In this document: positions 54,823-63,615 of the stretch, in pieces
How the letters are laid out: each line of letters begins with the position of its first letter
Numbering within the stretch: the stretch's first letter is position 1
Source: Idiomarina aquatica
Lineage (GTDB): Bacteria; Pseudomonadota; Gammaproteobacteria; Enterobacterales; Alteromonadaceae
DNA length: 64,000 nucleotides
Assembly (NCBI RefSeq): GCF_004362895.1
Contig: NZ_SNXI01000016.1
Coordinates: 1-64,000 of the forward strand
Reading direction: 5' to 3'
Notes under the pieces: generated by a model
What the model was told of the DNA's origin: nothing
Database searches by the model: none
The model's input: the letters and a program-made list of their open reading frames with translations, nothing else
Program-made: the position numbers and the translations under genes

Positions 54823-55409
54823 GTGCCTGACTCCAAAAATCGTTTAAGTATTGCACGGCCCGCTGCGCCTGAGCGTTCGGGGTGAAATTGCGCGCCGATA
54901 AAATTGTCTTTTTTAATCATCGCAGCAAAGCTGTCACCGTAGCGGCAGCGGGCGATAGTAAATTCGTCTTCGGCAACCGCGTAACTGTGCACGAAATAGC
55001 AAAAGGGTGACTCATCGTTGTTGACCAACGGGTTGTCGTTGCCTGGCTCTATGGTATTCCAGCCCATGTGCGGCAACGGCAACTCGCCAACCTGCATACG
55101 CTTAGTTTGCGCGGGAATTACACCAAGGCAATCAACATCGCCTTCCTCGGAGTGCGACGTCATCAGCTGCATACCCAGACAGATACCCAGCACCGGCTGA
55201 GTCAATTCGCGTAACGGCTGTACCAGTTGTTTGCGCTGCAAATTACGCATAGCTGCGGCGGCGGTGCCAACGCCGGGCAAAATCACCCGTTCAGCGGCTT
55301 GTATCTCGGCAATATCATCGGTGATCACCGGTTCGATACCTAAGCGCTCAAAGGCAAAACGAACCGAGGTCAAATTGGCACACTCAGTATCGACAATGAC
55401 TAGCTTCAT
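54816..55409 (-). CDS. hisH: Imidazole glycerol phosphate synthase, glutaminase subunit
   Basis: A 197-residue class I glutamine amidotransferase (E. coli 196) that passes ammonia to HisF. Nucleophile Cys in [11 protein letters not shown] near residue 77, catalytic His and Glu in [10 protein letters not shown] near 178, and the oxyanion PGVGTA near 50. It begins in the hisB stop (4-base overlap). Confidence 0.98.
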   Translation of the reverse strand: MKLVIVDTECANLTSVRFAFERLGIEPVITDDIAEIQAAERVILPGVGTAAAAMRNLQRKQLVQPLRELTQPVLGICLGMQLMTSHSEEGDVDCLGVIPAQTKRMQVGELPLPHMGWNTIEPGNDNPLVNNDESPFCYFVHSYAVAEDEFTIARCRYGDSFAAMIKKDNFIGAQFHPERSGAAGRAILKRFLESGTC

Positions 55410-56482
55410 GCCAGCATCCCCTTACTGGACGGTAACTGGTCATCGCCGGTACGGGCAATTGCCTGACGCAAAGCCCGGCCGAACACTTTAAACAGACTTT
55501 CGACCTGATGGTGGCTGTTACCCTCTGTAGTTGACAGGTGCAGGCTCATCGCCATGGCGTCGGTCAGCGAGCGGAAAAAGTGCTCGACCATTTCAGTGGA
55601 TAGTTCGCCGACTTTATCCCGACTGAAGTCCGCTTCCCATTTAAGGTAAGGACGGCCCGATAAATCGATCAAGCACTCGGCACGGCATTCATCCATGGGC
55701 AGGGCAAAACCAAACCGACCGATACCGCGTTTATCACCCAACGCCTGACGCAAGGCCTGACCTAATGCCAGGGCCGTATCTTCCACCGTGTGGTGGTCGT
55801 CAATGTGAAGGTCACCGGTTACTTCAACTCGCATGGCAAAACCGGCATGGGTGGCAATTTGTTCCAGCATATGATCAAAAAAACCAATGCCGGTGGCAAA
55901 TTTATGCGGGCCTGAGGCATCTAAATCAACGCTAATGTTAATATCGGTTTCGCGCGTTGTGCGAGTAACCTGAGCCGTACGAGGGCGGCTAATTAACTGA
56001 CGCGTAATCGCATCCCAGTTAAGGTTTTCGCGGTCATAACGCAGTCCCTGAATACCCATTGCTTCGGCCAACTGCATGTCGGTTTCGCGATCGCCAATGA
56101 CATAGCTATCGGTAAAATCAATTAATCCCTGTTGTAGATAGTCTTTGACCAGGCCGAGTTTAGGCTTGCGACAGCTACAGTTGTCTTGTTCGAAGTGTGG
56201 GCAAATCAACTGTTCTTTAAAGCGCACGCCTTGTGACTCAAAAACAGCCATCATCAGTTGGTGAGGCCCGTCAAAATCTTGCTGCGGAAAGCTATCGGTG
56301 CCCAGGCCGTCCTGATTACTGATCAAAACCAACTGGTAACCGGCTTGTTGTAATTTTAATAAAGCCGGGATCACGGCAGGCTCGAAGACCAGCTTATCGA
56401 AACGATCTAATTGCTTATCGACAGGCGGTTCTTCGACTAAGGTGCCGTCGCGGTCAATAAATAGCCAGCGTTGTTGGGTCAT
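55406..56482 (-). CDS. hisB: Histidinol-phosphatase / imidazoleglycerol-phosphate dehydratase
   Basis: A 358-residue bifunctional enzyme (E. coli 355). The N-terminal HAD phosphatase has [13 protein letters not shown] (residues 7-19) and a [15 protein letters not shown] zinc segment. The C-terminal dehydratase has [14 protein letters not shown] and [12 protein letters not shown] metal-binding motifs. The fused form is typical of Gammaproteobacteria. Overlaps hisC and hisH by 4 bases each. Confidence 0.98.
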   Translation of the reverse strand: MTQQRWLFIDRDGTLVEEPPVDKQLDRFDKLVFEPAVIPALLKLQQAGYQLVLISNQDGLGTDSFPQQDFDGPHQLMMAVFESQGVRFKEQLICPHFEQDNCSCRKPKLGLVKDYLQQGLIDFTDSYVIGDRETDMQLAEAMGIQGLRYDRENLNWDAITRQLISRPRTAQVTRTTRETDINISVDLDASGPHKFATGIGFFDHMLEQIATHAGFAMRVEVTGDLHIDDHHTVEDTALALGQALRQALGDKRGIGRFGFALPMDECRAECLIDLSGRPYLKWEADFSRDKVGELSTEMVEHFFRSLTDAMAMSLHLSTTEGNSHHQVESLFKVFGRALRQAIARTGDDQLPSSKGMLA

Positions 56483-57552
56483 TGTGATACTCCAGCAAAG
56501 AATGATTGTAGTGCGGTGATCAGTGCGTCATTTTGTTCGGTATCACCGACACTGATGCGTACGCAGTTGGGTAAGTTACGTTGGGCCGACTGGTTGCGAA
56601 TAAGAATGCCTTGCTCACTTAATTGCTTAATTAGGGCGTCGGCCTGTTCGGTGGCATATAACAGAAAATTGGTATCGCTGTTAGCAATAGGCGTTAGTGG
56701 CAACTCGGCAAGTGCGGTGGTTAAGCGGGTGCGTTGCTCAAGCAATTGCTGTACCTGGCCTCGCATGCGCTCTAAACCTGAGCTGCTCAATGCCTGGGTG
56801 GCAACCTGTACCGTCAAATCAGGCAATGGATAAGGCGCTAAAACCTTTTTCAGCACGCTGATAATATCGGTGTTGGCAAGCGCAAATCCGCAGCGGACTC
56901 CTGCCAGCGCAAACGCTTTGGATAGCGTGCGTAACACCACCAGGTTGGCAAAATCATTCAGCCAGCTGCTGACGCTGCTATCTGGACAGAACTCAATATA
57001 GGCTTCATCAACCACGATGAGAGTGTCGGGACAGGCAGTCAATACCGCCTTGATATCGTCAGCATTGAGCCGATTACCTAAGGGGTTAGACGGTGAGCAT
57101 AAAAACACCAGTTTTGCCTTACCCGCGGCCGCAATGACGTTATCAAGGTCAAGTTGCCAATCGTCGGTGCGTAACGGAACTTGGTCCACCTGCGCGCCGT
57201 GGGTTTGTGCTGAGATCGCATACATCCCGTACGTGGGGGGACAAATGACAATGCGGTCCGTCGCCGGCTCACAAAAAGCGCGAATTAACAGCTCAATAGC
57301 TTCGTCCGAGCCACGACAACTCATGACCTGTTCAATATCAACGTTGGCATAGTCAGCATAAGCATGATTAAGCGCTGTCGACTGGAATGACGGATAACGA
57401 TTAAGCTGACTCGAGTCGATCGCATATTCATTACTATAGGGCGACTCGTTTGCGTTTAGCCACACGGTACCGCCACTCATACTGCGACGAGCGGACGCGT
57501 AGGGAACCAGTTCTGCCAAGTGTTGGCGTTGCAATTTCTCGGCTATGCTCAT
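56479..57552 (-). CDS. hisC: Histidinol-phosphate aminotransferase
   Basis: A 357-residue PLP aminotransferase (E. coli 356). The PLP lysine is in [15 protein letters not shown] near residue 215; the phosphate-binding DEAYIEF lies near 185, and the cofactor-stacking PPTYGMY near 106. Overlaps hisD and hisB by 4 bases each. Confidence 0.97.
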   Translation of the reverse strand: MSIAEKLQRQHLAELVPYASARRSMSGGTVWLNANESPYSNEYAIDSSQLNRYPSFQSTALNHAYADYANVDIEQVMSCRGSDEAIELLIRAFCEPATDRIVICPPTYGMYAISAQTHGAQVDQVPLRTDDWQLDLDNVIAAAGKAKLVFLCSPSNPLGNRLNADDIKAVLTACPDTLIVVDEAYIEFCPDSSVSSWLNDFANLVVLRTLSKAFALAGVRCGFALANTDIISVLKKVLAPYPLPDLTVQVATQALSSSGLERMRGQVQQLLEQRTRLTTALAELPLTPIANSDTNFLLYATEQADALIKQLSEQGILIRNQSAQRNLPNCVRISVGDTEQNDALITALQSFFAGVSQ

Positions 57553-58862
57553 TGCACGTCCTCCGTGCGAATGGTAACAGCGCGTTTGTGCGCATCCAGA
57601 CCTTCAAGTTCCGCTAAGGTGGTAATGGCATCAGCTAACTGCTTAAGCCCGTCGGCGGTTGCTTCTTGTACCGTATAACGACGATAAAAGTCGGTCAGCC
57701 CCAGACTGCTGTAGTTGCGCGCATAACCGTAAGTGGGCAGCACGTGATTAGTGCCGGTTGCATAGTCACCACCGGATTCGGGCGTGTAATGGCCGACAAA
57801 TATAGAGCCCGCGCGGGTCAATTGTGGCAATGCATCGCGGGCGTTATCAAACTGCAGGGATAAATGTTCCGGCGCATAGCGCTCGGATACATCAAGTGCC
57901 TGCATTAAGTCAGTGGTTACCAGCAAACGACTGTTAGCGAGCGCTTGTGCGGCGATGTCTTTGCGTGAAAGCTGCGCGCATTGCGCAAGTAATTGCTCGC
58001 GCACTCGTTCAGCCATGTTGGCCGATGGCGTCAGTAAGATCACTTGGGAATCTGCGCCATGTTCAGCTTGAGATAACAAGTCGGCAGCTACAAACGCAGG
58101 GTTCGCCGTGTCATCGGCAATAACCAGCAGTTCTGATGGGCCCGCAGGCATATCAATGGCAACAGCCGAATCATCCTGGCTGACCTGTAATTTTGCTTCG
58201 GTAACGAAGGCATTGCCGGGGCCGAATATTTTATCGACCGGCGCAACAGATTCGGTGCCGTAGGCGAGTGCGGCAATAGCTTGTGCGCCACCGCATAGAA
58301 TAATGTCATCAATTTCACATAGCTCGGCGACGTAGGCAATGGCAGCCGGAATCGAACCATCTTTGGCCGGCGGTGTGGCCAGAACTTTGCGGCTACAACC
58401 GGCGAGCTGGGCAGGTACGCCTAACATTAAAGCCGTCGATGGCAGCGTAGCGGTGCCGCCGGGGATGTAAAGGCCCACGGACTTTAGTGGCGCGTAACGA
58501 GATTCACAAACCACCCCAGTCGCGGTCTCTACCATCAAGTCCTGCGGTGTTTGCGCCGCATGAAAACGGGTAATGGTGGCGTAGGCGGTATCAATCGCCT
58601 GTTTCACCTTGGGCTGAAGCTGTTCGATAAGCTCGGCACGTTGTTGTGAGCTTAGTGCCAGCGACTGCGCCGCCGGGTAATCAAACTGTTGCGTTAACCG
58701 AATAACCGCGTCATCGCCCTGATTTCGAACCTGCGACAATATATCGGTGACAATGCTTTTTAGCTCAGCTGACCGACTTTGTTGTGGTCGGGCTAGCTGT
58801 TGTCGCTGCTCGCTTTCACTCAGCTCATTCCAGCGTTGAACCTTAATGTCTAACGTCGACAT
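57549..58862 (-). CDS. hisD: Histidinol dehydrogenase
   Basis: A 437-residue zinc enzyme (E. coli 434) that oxidises histidinol to histidine with NAD. KIFGPGNAFVTEAK near residue 215, DMPAGPSELLVIAD near 239, ERYAPEHLSLQ with the catalytic Glu-His near 330, and the TGTNHVLPT zinc segment near 370. It starts 11 bases after hisG. Confidence 0.98.
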   Translation of the reverse strand: MSTLDIKVQRWNELSESEQRQQLARPQQSRSAELKSIVTDILSQVRNQGDDAVIRLTQQFDYPAAQSLALSSQQRAELIEQLQPKVKQAIDTAYATITRFHAAQTPQDLMVETATGVVCESRYAPLKSVGLYIPGGTATLPSTALMLGVPAQLAGCSRKVLATPPAKDGSIPAAIAYVAELCEIDDIILCGGAQAIAALAYGTESVAPVDKIFGPGNAFVTEAKLQVSQDDSAVAIDMPAGPSELLVIADDTANPAFVAADLLSQAEHGADSQVILLTPSANMAERVREQLLAQCAQLSRKDIAAQALANSRLLVTTDLMQALDVSERYAPEHLSLQFDNARDALPQLTRAGSIFVGHYTPESGGDYATGTNHVLPTYGYARNYSSLGLTDFYRRYTVQEATADGLKQLADAITTLAELEGLDAHKRAVTIRTEDVQ

Positions 58863-58873
58863 TATCTGTCTCC

Positions 58874-59767
58874 TTAGCCCATCATTTTTTCGATAGGTAA
58901 TACAAGAATCGAACTACAACCGATCGCTTTTAGATCTTCCATTGTTTCCCAGAATAGCTTTTCGGTGCTGACCATGTGCACGGCAACCTGATCATCAGTG
59001 TGGCTTAGTGGCAACACGGTTGGCGTTTCGGCACCAGGTAATAACGAAATCACCTCGTCCAGCGATGCTTTAGGTGCGTGCAGCATAATATACTTGCTTT
59101 CTTTGGCTAACTGTACGCCATCAATACGCGGTAATAACTGATCGATCATCGCTTGTTTATCGGCGCTCAAGGTATCGTTACACTGGATTAGCTGTGCCGT
59201 TGAGCGGAAAATAACTTCTTTCTCTTCGAGTCCGTTGGCTTCGAGTGTAGCACCCGTTGAAACCAGGTCACAGACAGCGTCTGCGAGCCCAGCTCTGGGG
59301 GCTACTTCTACCGATCCTGTCAGGTTAACGTTCTTAGCCGCTACGCCATTTTCTTTTAAATAGCGCTGTAACAAATAAGGGTAGGTGCTGGCGATGCGTT
59401 TACCATTTAAATCAGATAGTTTATTAAAAGGTGTCTCGCGCGGTACCGCAATCGATAAACGACAGCCACCAAAGTCCAGCGCGCGCAAGTTCTTGTAATC
59501 CGCTGCATCACCAACAGCTTCGCGTTCTAAACGAACTTCCTCTAGCACGTTTTCGCCTACTAATCCCAAGTCGACCACACCGTCCATAACCAAGCCGGGT
59601 ATATCGTCATCGCGAACGCGCAGTAAATCGATAGGGTGGCTGGTGCTGTGAGCGATGAGACGCGCCTCGTTTATGCTGAACTTAACGCCGCATGCGTTTA
59701 ATAGCGCTAACGACTCTTTACTCAAACGGCCTGATTTTTGAATTGCAATGGTTAAACGTTCAGTCAT
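58874..59767 (-). CDS. hisG: ATP phosphoribosyltransferase (long form)
   Basis: The first committed enzyme of histidine synthesis, 297 residues (E. coli 299), with the C-terminal regulatory domain of the long, histidine-inhibited form. [10 protein letters not shown] at the start, the [14 protein letters not shown] strand, and the PRPP loop [14 protein letters not shown] near residue 170 are typical. The frame runs on to 59827 through the attenuator, but ATG 59767 with GGAG 5-9 bases upstream is the true start, 16 bases past the attenuator T run. Confidence 0.97.
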   Translation of the reverse strand: MTERLTIAIQKSGRLSKESLALLNACGVKFSINEARLIAHSTSHPIDLLRVRDDDIPGLVMDGVVDLGLVGENVLEEVRLEREAVGDAADYKNLRALDFGGCRLSIAVPRETPFNKLSDLNGKRIASTYPYLLQRYLKENGVAAKNVNLTGSVEVAPRAGLADAVCDLVSTGATLEANGLEEKEVIFRSTAQLIQCNDTLSADKQAMIDQLLPRIDGVQLAKESKYIMLHAPKASLDEVISLLPGAETPTVLPLSHTDDQVAVHMVSTEKLFWETMEDLKAIGCSSILVLPIEKMMG

Positions 59768-59783
59768 AAAAGCTCCTAAATGT

Positions 59784-59817
59784 AAAAAACCCTTCGAAAG
59801 TTGCCTTTCGAAGGGTT
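59784..59817 (-). terminator. Histidine operon attenuator
   Basis: On the transcribed (minus) strand ACCCTTCGAAAG and CTTTCGAAGGGT form a 12-bp perfect stem with a 4-base loop, then a run of six T (59784-59789). An upstream segment GCCTTTCG (59829-59836) can pair CGAAAGGC (59803-59810) of the 5' arm and so act as antiterminator. Confidence 0.93.
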
Positions 59818-59828
59818 GTATAGTCATG

Positions 59829-59878
59829 CGAAAGGCTAGCGTATAATAGGCTAGCCCACGAACAAACCGATGGCTAGC
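59829..59878 (-). promoter_or_regulatory. Alternative-pairing segments of the his leader
   Basis: Three copies of the self-complementary GGCTAGC core lie at 59834-59840, 59849-59856 and 59872-59878, the last overlapping the leader-peptide stop. A ribosome stalled on the His codons would free the middle copy and shift pairing so that GCCTTTCG captures the terminator arm. Confidence 0.75.
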
Positions 59879-59927
59879 TCATGTAGAACCAATGATGATG
59901 GTGCTGCTGGCGCATTTCGGCTTGCAT
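59874..59927 (-). CDS. hisL: his operon leader peptide
   Basis: A 17-residue leader, [17 protein letters not shown], with four consecutive histidine codons (CAC CAT CAT CAT) near its end. An AGGAG site lies 8 bases before the ATG. Charged tRNA-His controls whether the ribosome stalls here and thus whether the attenuator forms. Four His codons is fewer than the seven of E. coli. Confidence 0.93.
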   Translation of the reverse strand: MQAEMRQQHHHHWFYMS

Positions 59928-59989
59928 TGCATAACTCCTGAATTCGTAATATTTGTAGAAATAGGGTTTTTCTTCAAAACTTGTATAGC

Positions 59990-60017
59990 ATGATACCAAT
60001 AAAAAATGTAAATGCAA
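59990..60017 (-). promoter_or_regulatory. Candidate his operon promoter
   Basis: On the minus strand TTGCAT (60012-60017) and TATCAT (59990-59995) are separated by 16 bases, with the start about 55 bases before the leader peptide. Confidence 0.5.
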
Positions 60018-60028
60018 CCCTATAGTTA

Positions 60029-60057
60029 TTGCCGATGCTGACGATACACTGTTTAAT
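60029..60057 (+). promoter_or_regulatory. Candidate promoter of the poly-Gln gene
   Basis: TTGCCG (60029-60034) and TTTAAT (60052-60057) with 17-base spacing, divergent from the his promoter and about 100 bases before the ATG at 60160. Confidence 0.35.
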
Positions 60058-60159
60058 AACTGTGCAATAATTAGGCAATACCAGTGAACTTGTATAACCA
60101 ACCGTGGTCAGTAGAGGTATGAAGGCCACTCGGCTAATGACTGTCAGAGACGTGTAAAA

Positions 60160-60417
60160 ATGGCTAATTTTGATGCAATGGTACCTCTAATCCCCCGCGA
60201 TGTGCGGGTTCCGGTTGATCACGAGCGTGACCAGTTGCGGGTTAACCAGGTAGAAAAAACAAAAGAAGTCGAAAAAATCAGCGACGAAGAAACCAATACC
60301 ATTACCGAACACGACTCGCGTCGCCAGCAGCAACAGCAACAACAGCAACAACAGCCATCGCAGCAGTCGTCTGATGACGAGGTTGATAACGATGGTCATA
60401 TCGATACCTATGTCTAG
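60160..60417 (+). CDS. Small acidic protein with a poly-glutamine run
   Basis: An 85-residue, soluble, probably disordered protein. Order: a short motif VPLIPRDVRVPVDHERDQLR (residues 8-27), a Lys/Glu helix (31-46), ten glutamines (56-65) encoded by mixed CAG and CAA, and an acidic tail. I do not recognise a family. The mixed codons argue that the tract is kept by selection rather than by repeat slippage alone. It lies 86 bases before yoaA. The ribosome-binding site is weak, so this remains a tentative gene. Confidence 0.6.
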   Translation: MANFDAMVPLIPRDVRVPVDHERDQLRVNQVEKTKEVEKISDEETNTITEHDSRRQQQQQQQQQQPSQQSSDDEVDNDGHIDTYV

Positions 60418-60503
60418 CCGCTCGTAGCCGTCCTTTCCTACCGTGTTGCGGCTGTGTCATAATAGACGCTTTATTTAAGTCGTAACAAGGAACCGCGTCT
60501 GTC

Positions 60504-62423
60504 ATGAGCAAAGTCGCCGATGTATTTAAGCCGGGTGGCGCCTTGTCGGCCGCTTTGACGGGGTTTCAGCCAAGGGATGCGCAATTGCAGATGGCGAGTG
60601 CCATCGAAAAAACAATCCGTAACGGTAAGCAACTGGTGGTTGAGGCCGAAACCGGCACCGGTAAGACATTTGCGTATCTCGCACCTATTTTACTGGCTAA
60701 AGACAAAGCGGTTGTCTCCACCGGTACTAAAAACCTGCAAGAACAGCTTTTCCATCGCGATTTACCCACCTTACGTAAAATACTGGCGCCTAAAAAAGTC
60801 ATCGCGTTGCTGAAAGGTCGTGCTAATTATTTGTGCCTTTATCGTTTAGAGCAGGCACAGGTACAAGCAGGCCAACTGCCCAAAACCACCCAGCATCAAC
60901 TCGTCAAAATCAAGCGCTGGTCGACTATGACACGCAGTGGTGATATCGGTGAGCTCAATGAATTGCAGGAAGATGCACAAGTTATGCCGCTGGTCACCAG
61001 TACTAAAGACAATTGTCTGGGTCGTGATTGCCCGGTTTATGAAGACTGTCATTTAGTCCAGGCCCGTGAGGAAGCTAAAAAAGCGGATATCGTGGTGGTT
61101 AATCATCACCTGTTTTTTGCAGATTTGGCGGTTAAAGATACGGGTTTTGGCGAGATCATTCCGAACAGTGAGGTGGTGGTTTTTGATGAGGCGCATCAGG
61201 TGCCTGACATTGCCAGTCAGTATTTTGGTGACGCCGTGTCGTCGCGGCAACTGCTTGAACTCTCCGAAGAAGTTATTCGTTTGTGTCTTACTGAACTGAA
61301 AGACTTGTCGCAGGCTACGCAAATGGCACGGACGTTCGAGCAGGTTGTGAAGGATTGGCGGCTGCAGTTTCCGCGAGATCCCATGCGCGGTAACTGGCGT
61401 GACTGGCGACAACAGGAGGCGATGGTCGAAGCTACTGATCGGCTGGGTGAAAAGCTGGAGCTTTTAGTCAATGTACTGCGCACTGCACGCGGTCGGCACA
61501 AAGACATGGATAATCTGATCGAGCGCGCAGAAGAGTTTTTGGCTCTGTGGCAACAACTCATGAATACCAGTGAAACAGGCTATAGCTATTGGTTCGAGAC
61601 TACCGCCAGGCATGTTGTGGTGCACCAGACTCCCTTAAGTGTGGCAAAAAAGTTTGGCGGTCTGGTGCGGCATAGTCAACGTTCCTGGGTGTTCACCTCT
61701 GCAACTATCGCTGTTAACGAGAAGTTTGAACACTTTACCCATCGGTTGGGTATTTATGATGCCGAGACGCTACTGTTGCCGAGTCCATTCGACTTTGCCC
61801 AACAAGCGCTGTTGTGTTTACCACGTTATTTACCCGAGGCTAATGACTACCACCGGCATACACAATTAGCGGATATTGCCAGTCAGTGTATAAAGCACAA
61901 TCATGGTGGTACCTTTCTGTTGTTTACCAGCCATAGGATGCTACAGCAGATGGCTGAGCTGCTGCGTGACAAATTAGACCGTAAGGTGCTGGTGCAGGGC
62001 GATGCCGGTAAAACTGAATTGATTAATCAATTTACCGAAGCGGGCAACGCGGTGCTGTTAGGTACCTCGTCGTTTTGGGAAGGCGTGGATGTTCGGGGTG
62101 ATGCATTACGCTGCGTAATTATCGATAAGTTGCCGTTTGCGTCGCCGGACGATCCACTGCTGAATGCCCGGGTTGAAGACGCCAAGTTGCGTGGCGTAGA
62201 TGCATTTAATACCATTCAACTGCCGCAGGCTATTATTGCGCTTAAGCAGGGTGCCGGGCGCCTGATTCGCGATCAGCGTGACCGTGGCGTATTGCTGGTC
62301 TGTGATAACCGCCTGGTTAATCGTTATTACGGCGCGCGCTTCCTTAAAAGCCTGCCGCCAATGCGGCGCACCCGTGATCTCACCAATGCGTTAACTTTTT
62401 TAGATGAGAAAGACAATGACTAA
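60504..62423 (+). CDS. yoaA: ATP-dependent DNA helicase YoaA (XPD/DinG family)
   Basis: A 639-residue iron-sulphur helicase (E. coli YoaA 636). Walker A is EAETGTGKTFAYL near residue 47. Fe-S cysteines are in NYLCLY, NCLGRDC and EDCHL. The DEAH box is VVFDEAHQVPD near 227, and the later motifs include GTSSFWEGVDVRGD and QGAGRLIRDQRDRG. In E. coli YoaA works with the Pol III chi subunit in repair of stalled forks. tsaB overlaps its end by 8 bases, as the same pair is ordered in E. coli. Confidence 0.96.
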   Translation: MSKVADVFKPGGALSAALTGFQPRDAQLQMASAIEKTIRNGKQLVVEAETGTGKTFAYLAPILLAKDKAVVSTGTKNLQEQLFHRDLPTLRKILAPKKVIALLKGRANYLCLYRLEQAQVQAGQLPKTTQHQLVKIKRWSTMTRSGDIGELNELQEDAQVMPLVTSTKDNCLGRDCPVYEDCHLVQAREEAKKADIVVVNHHLFFADLAVKDTGFGEIIPNSEVVVFDEAHQVPDIASQYFGDAVSSRQLLELSEEVIRLCLTELKDLSQATQMARTFEQVVKDWRLQFPRDPMRGNWRDWRQQEAMVEATDRLGEKLELLVNVLRTARGRHKDMDNLIERAEEFLALWQQLMNTSETGYSYWFETTARHVVVHQTPLSVAKKFGGLVRHSQRSWVFTSATIAVNEKFEHFTHRLGIYDAETLLLPSPFDFAQQALLCLPRYLPEANDYHRHTQLADIASQCIKHNHGGTFLLFTSHRMLQQMAELLRDKLDRKVLVQGDAGKTELINQFTEAGNAVLLGTSSFWEGVDVRGDALRCVIIDKLPFASPDDPLLNARVEDAKLRGVDAFNTIQLPQAIIALKQGAGRLIRDQRDRGVLLVCDNRLVNRYYGARFLKSLPPMRRTRDLTNALTFLDEKDND

Positions 62424-63162
62424 ACCGCTGCTAGCTATCGATACGTCTACCGAAAACTGTTCTGCGGCAGTTTATGCCAATGAACAACTCTACCAATGTG
62501 TGGCCGAGAGTCCGCGTGAGCACTCGCAACGCCTATTGCCCTTCGTTGATGACGTAATGCACAAGGCTGGTATTGAATTGTCGCAGCTGGGGGGATTGGT
62601 GGTTGGCTGCGGCCCCGGCAGTTTTACCGGCGTTCGTATTGGCGTCTCGGTTGGGCAGGGCCTGGCATTTAGTGGCAACCTTGCGATATACCCGATACCT
62701 AGCTTGCAGGCGCTGGCGCAAAAATGTATTCGCTTAAATGCGGCCGCTTCTGGTACCGATGCGCAGCAGCCACCAGAACTTATTCTGGCAGCAATTGATG
62801 CGCGCATGAATGAGGTTTACTACGCGGTTTACGAAAATGTAAACGGTATAGCTGTAGCGATAACCGAACCCGCTGTCACCAGGCCGGAAGAAAACCCGTT
62901 TAAGGCGGCACTGGCGGCGCTAAATATTAGTGACTCGGTTAGAGTTACCGCCGCTGGCACCGGCTGGGATAACTATAGCGACTTATTGGCTAAGGATTTG
63001 CCGGTAACGGTTAATCTATCGCATTCATGCCGTTTACCCGAAGCACAGGACATGCTGACGCTGGCGCAGGCCGGACAAAGTAAAGCGGTTAGTGCAGAGC
63101 AGCTGGAACCATTATACGTTCGCAATGAGGTCACCTGGAAAAAGTTACCGGGGCGAAATTAA
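62416..63162 (+). CDS. tsaB: tRNA threonylcarbamoyladenosine biosynthesis protein TsaB
   Basis: A 248-residue ASKHA-fold protein (E. coli 231) that pairs with TsaD and TsaE to make t6A37 in tRNAs reading ANN codons. LLAIDTSTENCSAAVY at the start, then VVGCGPGSFTGVRIGVSVGQ near residue 65 and ELILAAIDARMNEVYYAVY near 120, are the family marks. An in-frame ATG at 62404 exists; ATG 62416 matches the usual start. Its own downstream gene has a separate promoter. Confidence 0.96.
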   Translation: MTKPLLAIDTSTENCSAAVYANEQLYQCVAESPREHSQRLLPFVDDVMHKAGIELSQLGGLVVGCGPGSFTGVRIGVSVGQGLAFSGNLAIYPIPSLQALAQKCIRLNAAASGTDAQQPPELILAAIDARMNEVYYAVYENVNGIAVAITEPAVTRPEENPFKAALAALNISDSVRVTAAGTGWDNYSDLLAKDLPVTVNLSHSCRLPEAQDMLTLAQAGQSKAVSAEQLEPLYVRNEVTWKKLPGRN

Positions 63163-63169
63163 CAAAGGC

Positions 63170-63198
63170 TTGGCAATTTTAATTGAACCCGCCATAAT
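63170..63198 (+). promoter_or_regulatory. Strong sigma-70 promoter downstream of tsaB
   Basis: TTGGCA (63170-63175) and CATAAT (63193-63198), each 5 of 6 to consensus, with ideal 17-base spacing, 53 bases before the GTG at 63251. Confidence 0.75.
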
Positions 63199-63250
63199 AA
63201 AAGCAGTCATAAACATGGAGACTACTGATTAAGTAGCGTCACTAAGTAAC

Positions 63251-63553
63251 GTGGTTAATATAAACGGTTTAGGCATTCAATCGGTTGATCGCTATGCGTC
63301 GCAAGCGCCGCAGCGTCAACGCGTGCCTGAAACAGCAAACAACCCGGAGCAGCGGGAAAACGCACGCTCTGCACCTATTGTTGTTAGCGTTGAAGACAGT
63401 CGTCAGCGCGCGCAGCGTTGGCAGCAGCTAAATACTGTTTATGATGAACCACCTCAATCTTCGCGTCGCGCGCTGGAAGCCTATCAGGGAGTTCAGTTAA
63501 GCGAACGCAAAGAGGAAGTAAAATCCATGTTCGGGGTTGACCTATACGCGTAA
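63251..63553 (+). CDS. Small hydrophilic protein of unknown function
   Basis: A 100-residue soluble protein with a GTG start, rich in Gln, Arg and Glu. A hydrophobic start (VNINGLGIQSVDRYA) is followed by a disordered middle and a C-terminal segment RRALEAYQGVQLSERKEEVK..MFGVDLYA that looks conserved in style (YQ..Q..RE...GVDLYA). No family is recognised. A good promoter precedes it, which supports reality; no clear ribosome-binding site is seen before the GTG. It lies between tsaB and the Slp gene, adjacent in E. coli. Confidence 0.7.
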   Translation: MVNINGLGIQSVDRYASQAPQRQRVPETANNPEQRENARSAPIVVSVEDSRQRAQRWQQLNTVYDEPPQSSRRALEAYQGVQLSERKEEVKSMFGVDLYA

Positions 63554-63615
63554 GGTAGGCCGTATTATCTTACTGTGATAGTAAATCAACCTAACAATAG
63601 CAGGCGGTGATATTT

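Noticed and set aside
60452-60467. LexA-box-like CTGT-N8-AGAC upstream of yoaA
   Set aside because: The right half should read ACAG; with one half wrong it is more likely part of the yoaA promoter (CATAAT at 60458-60463).
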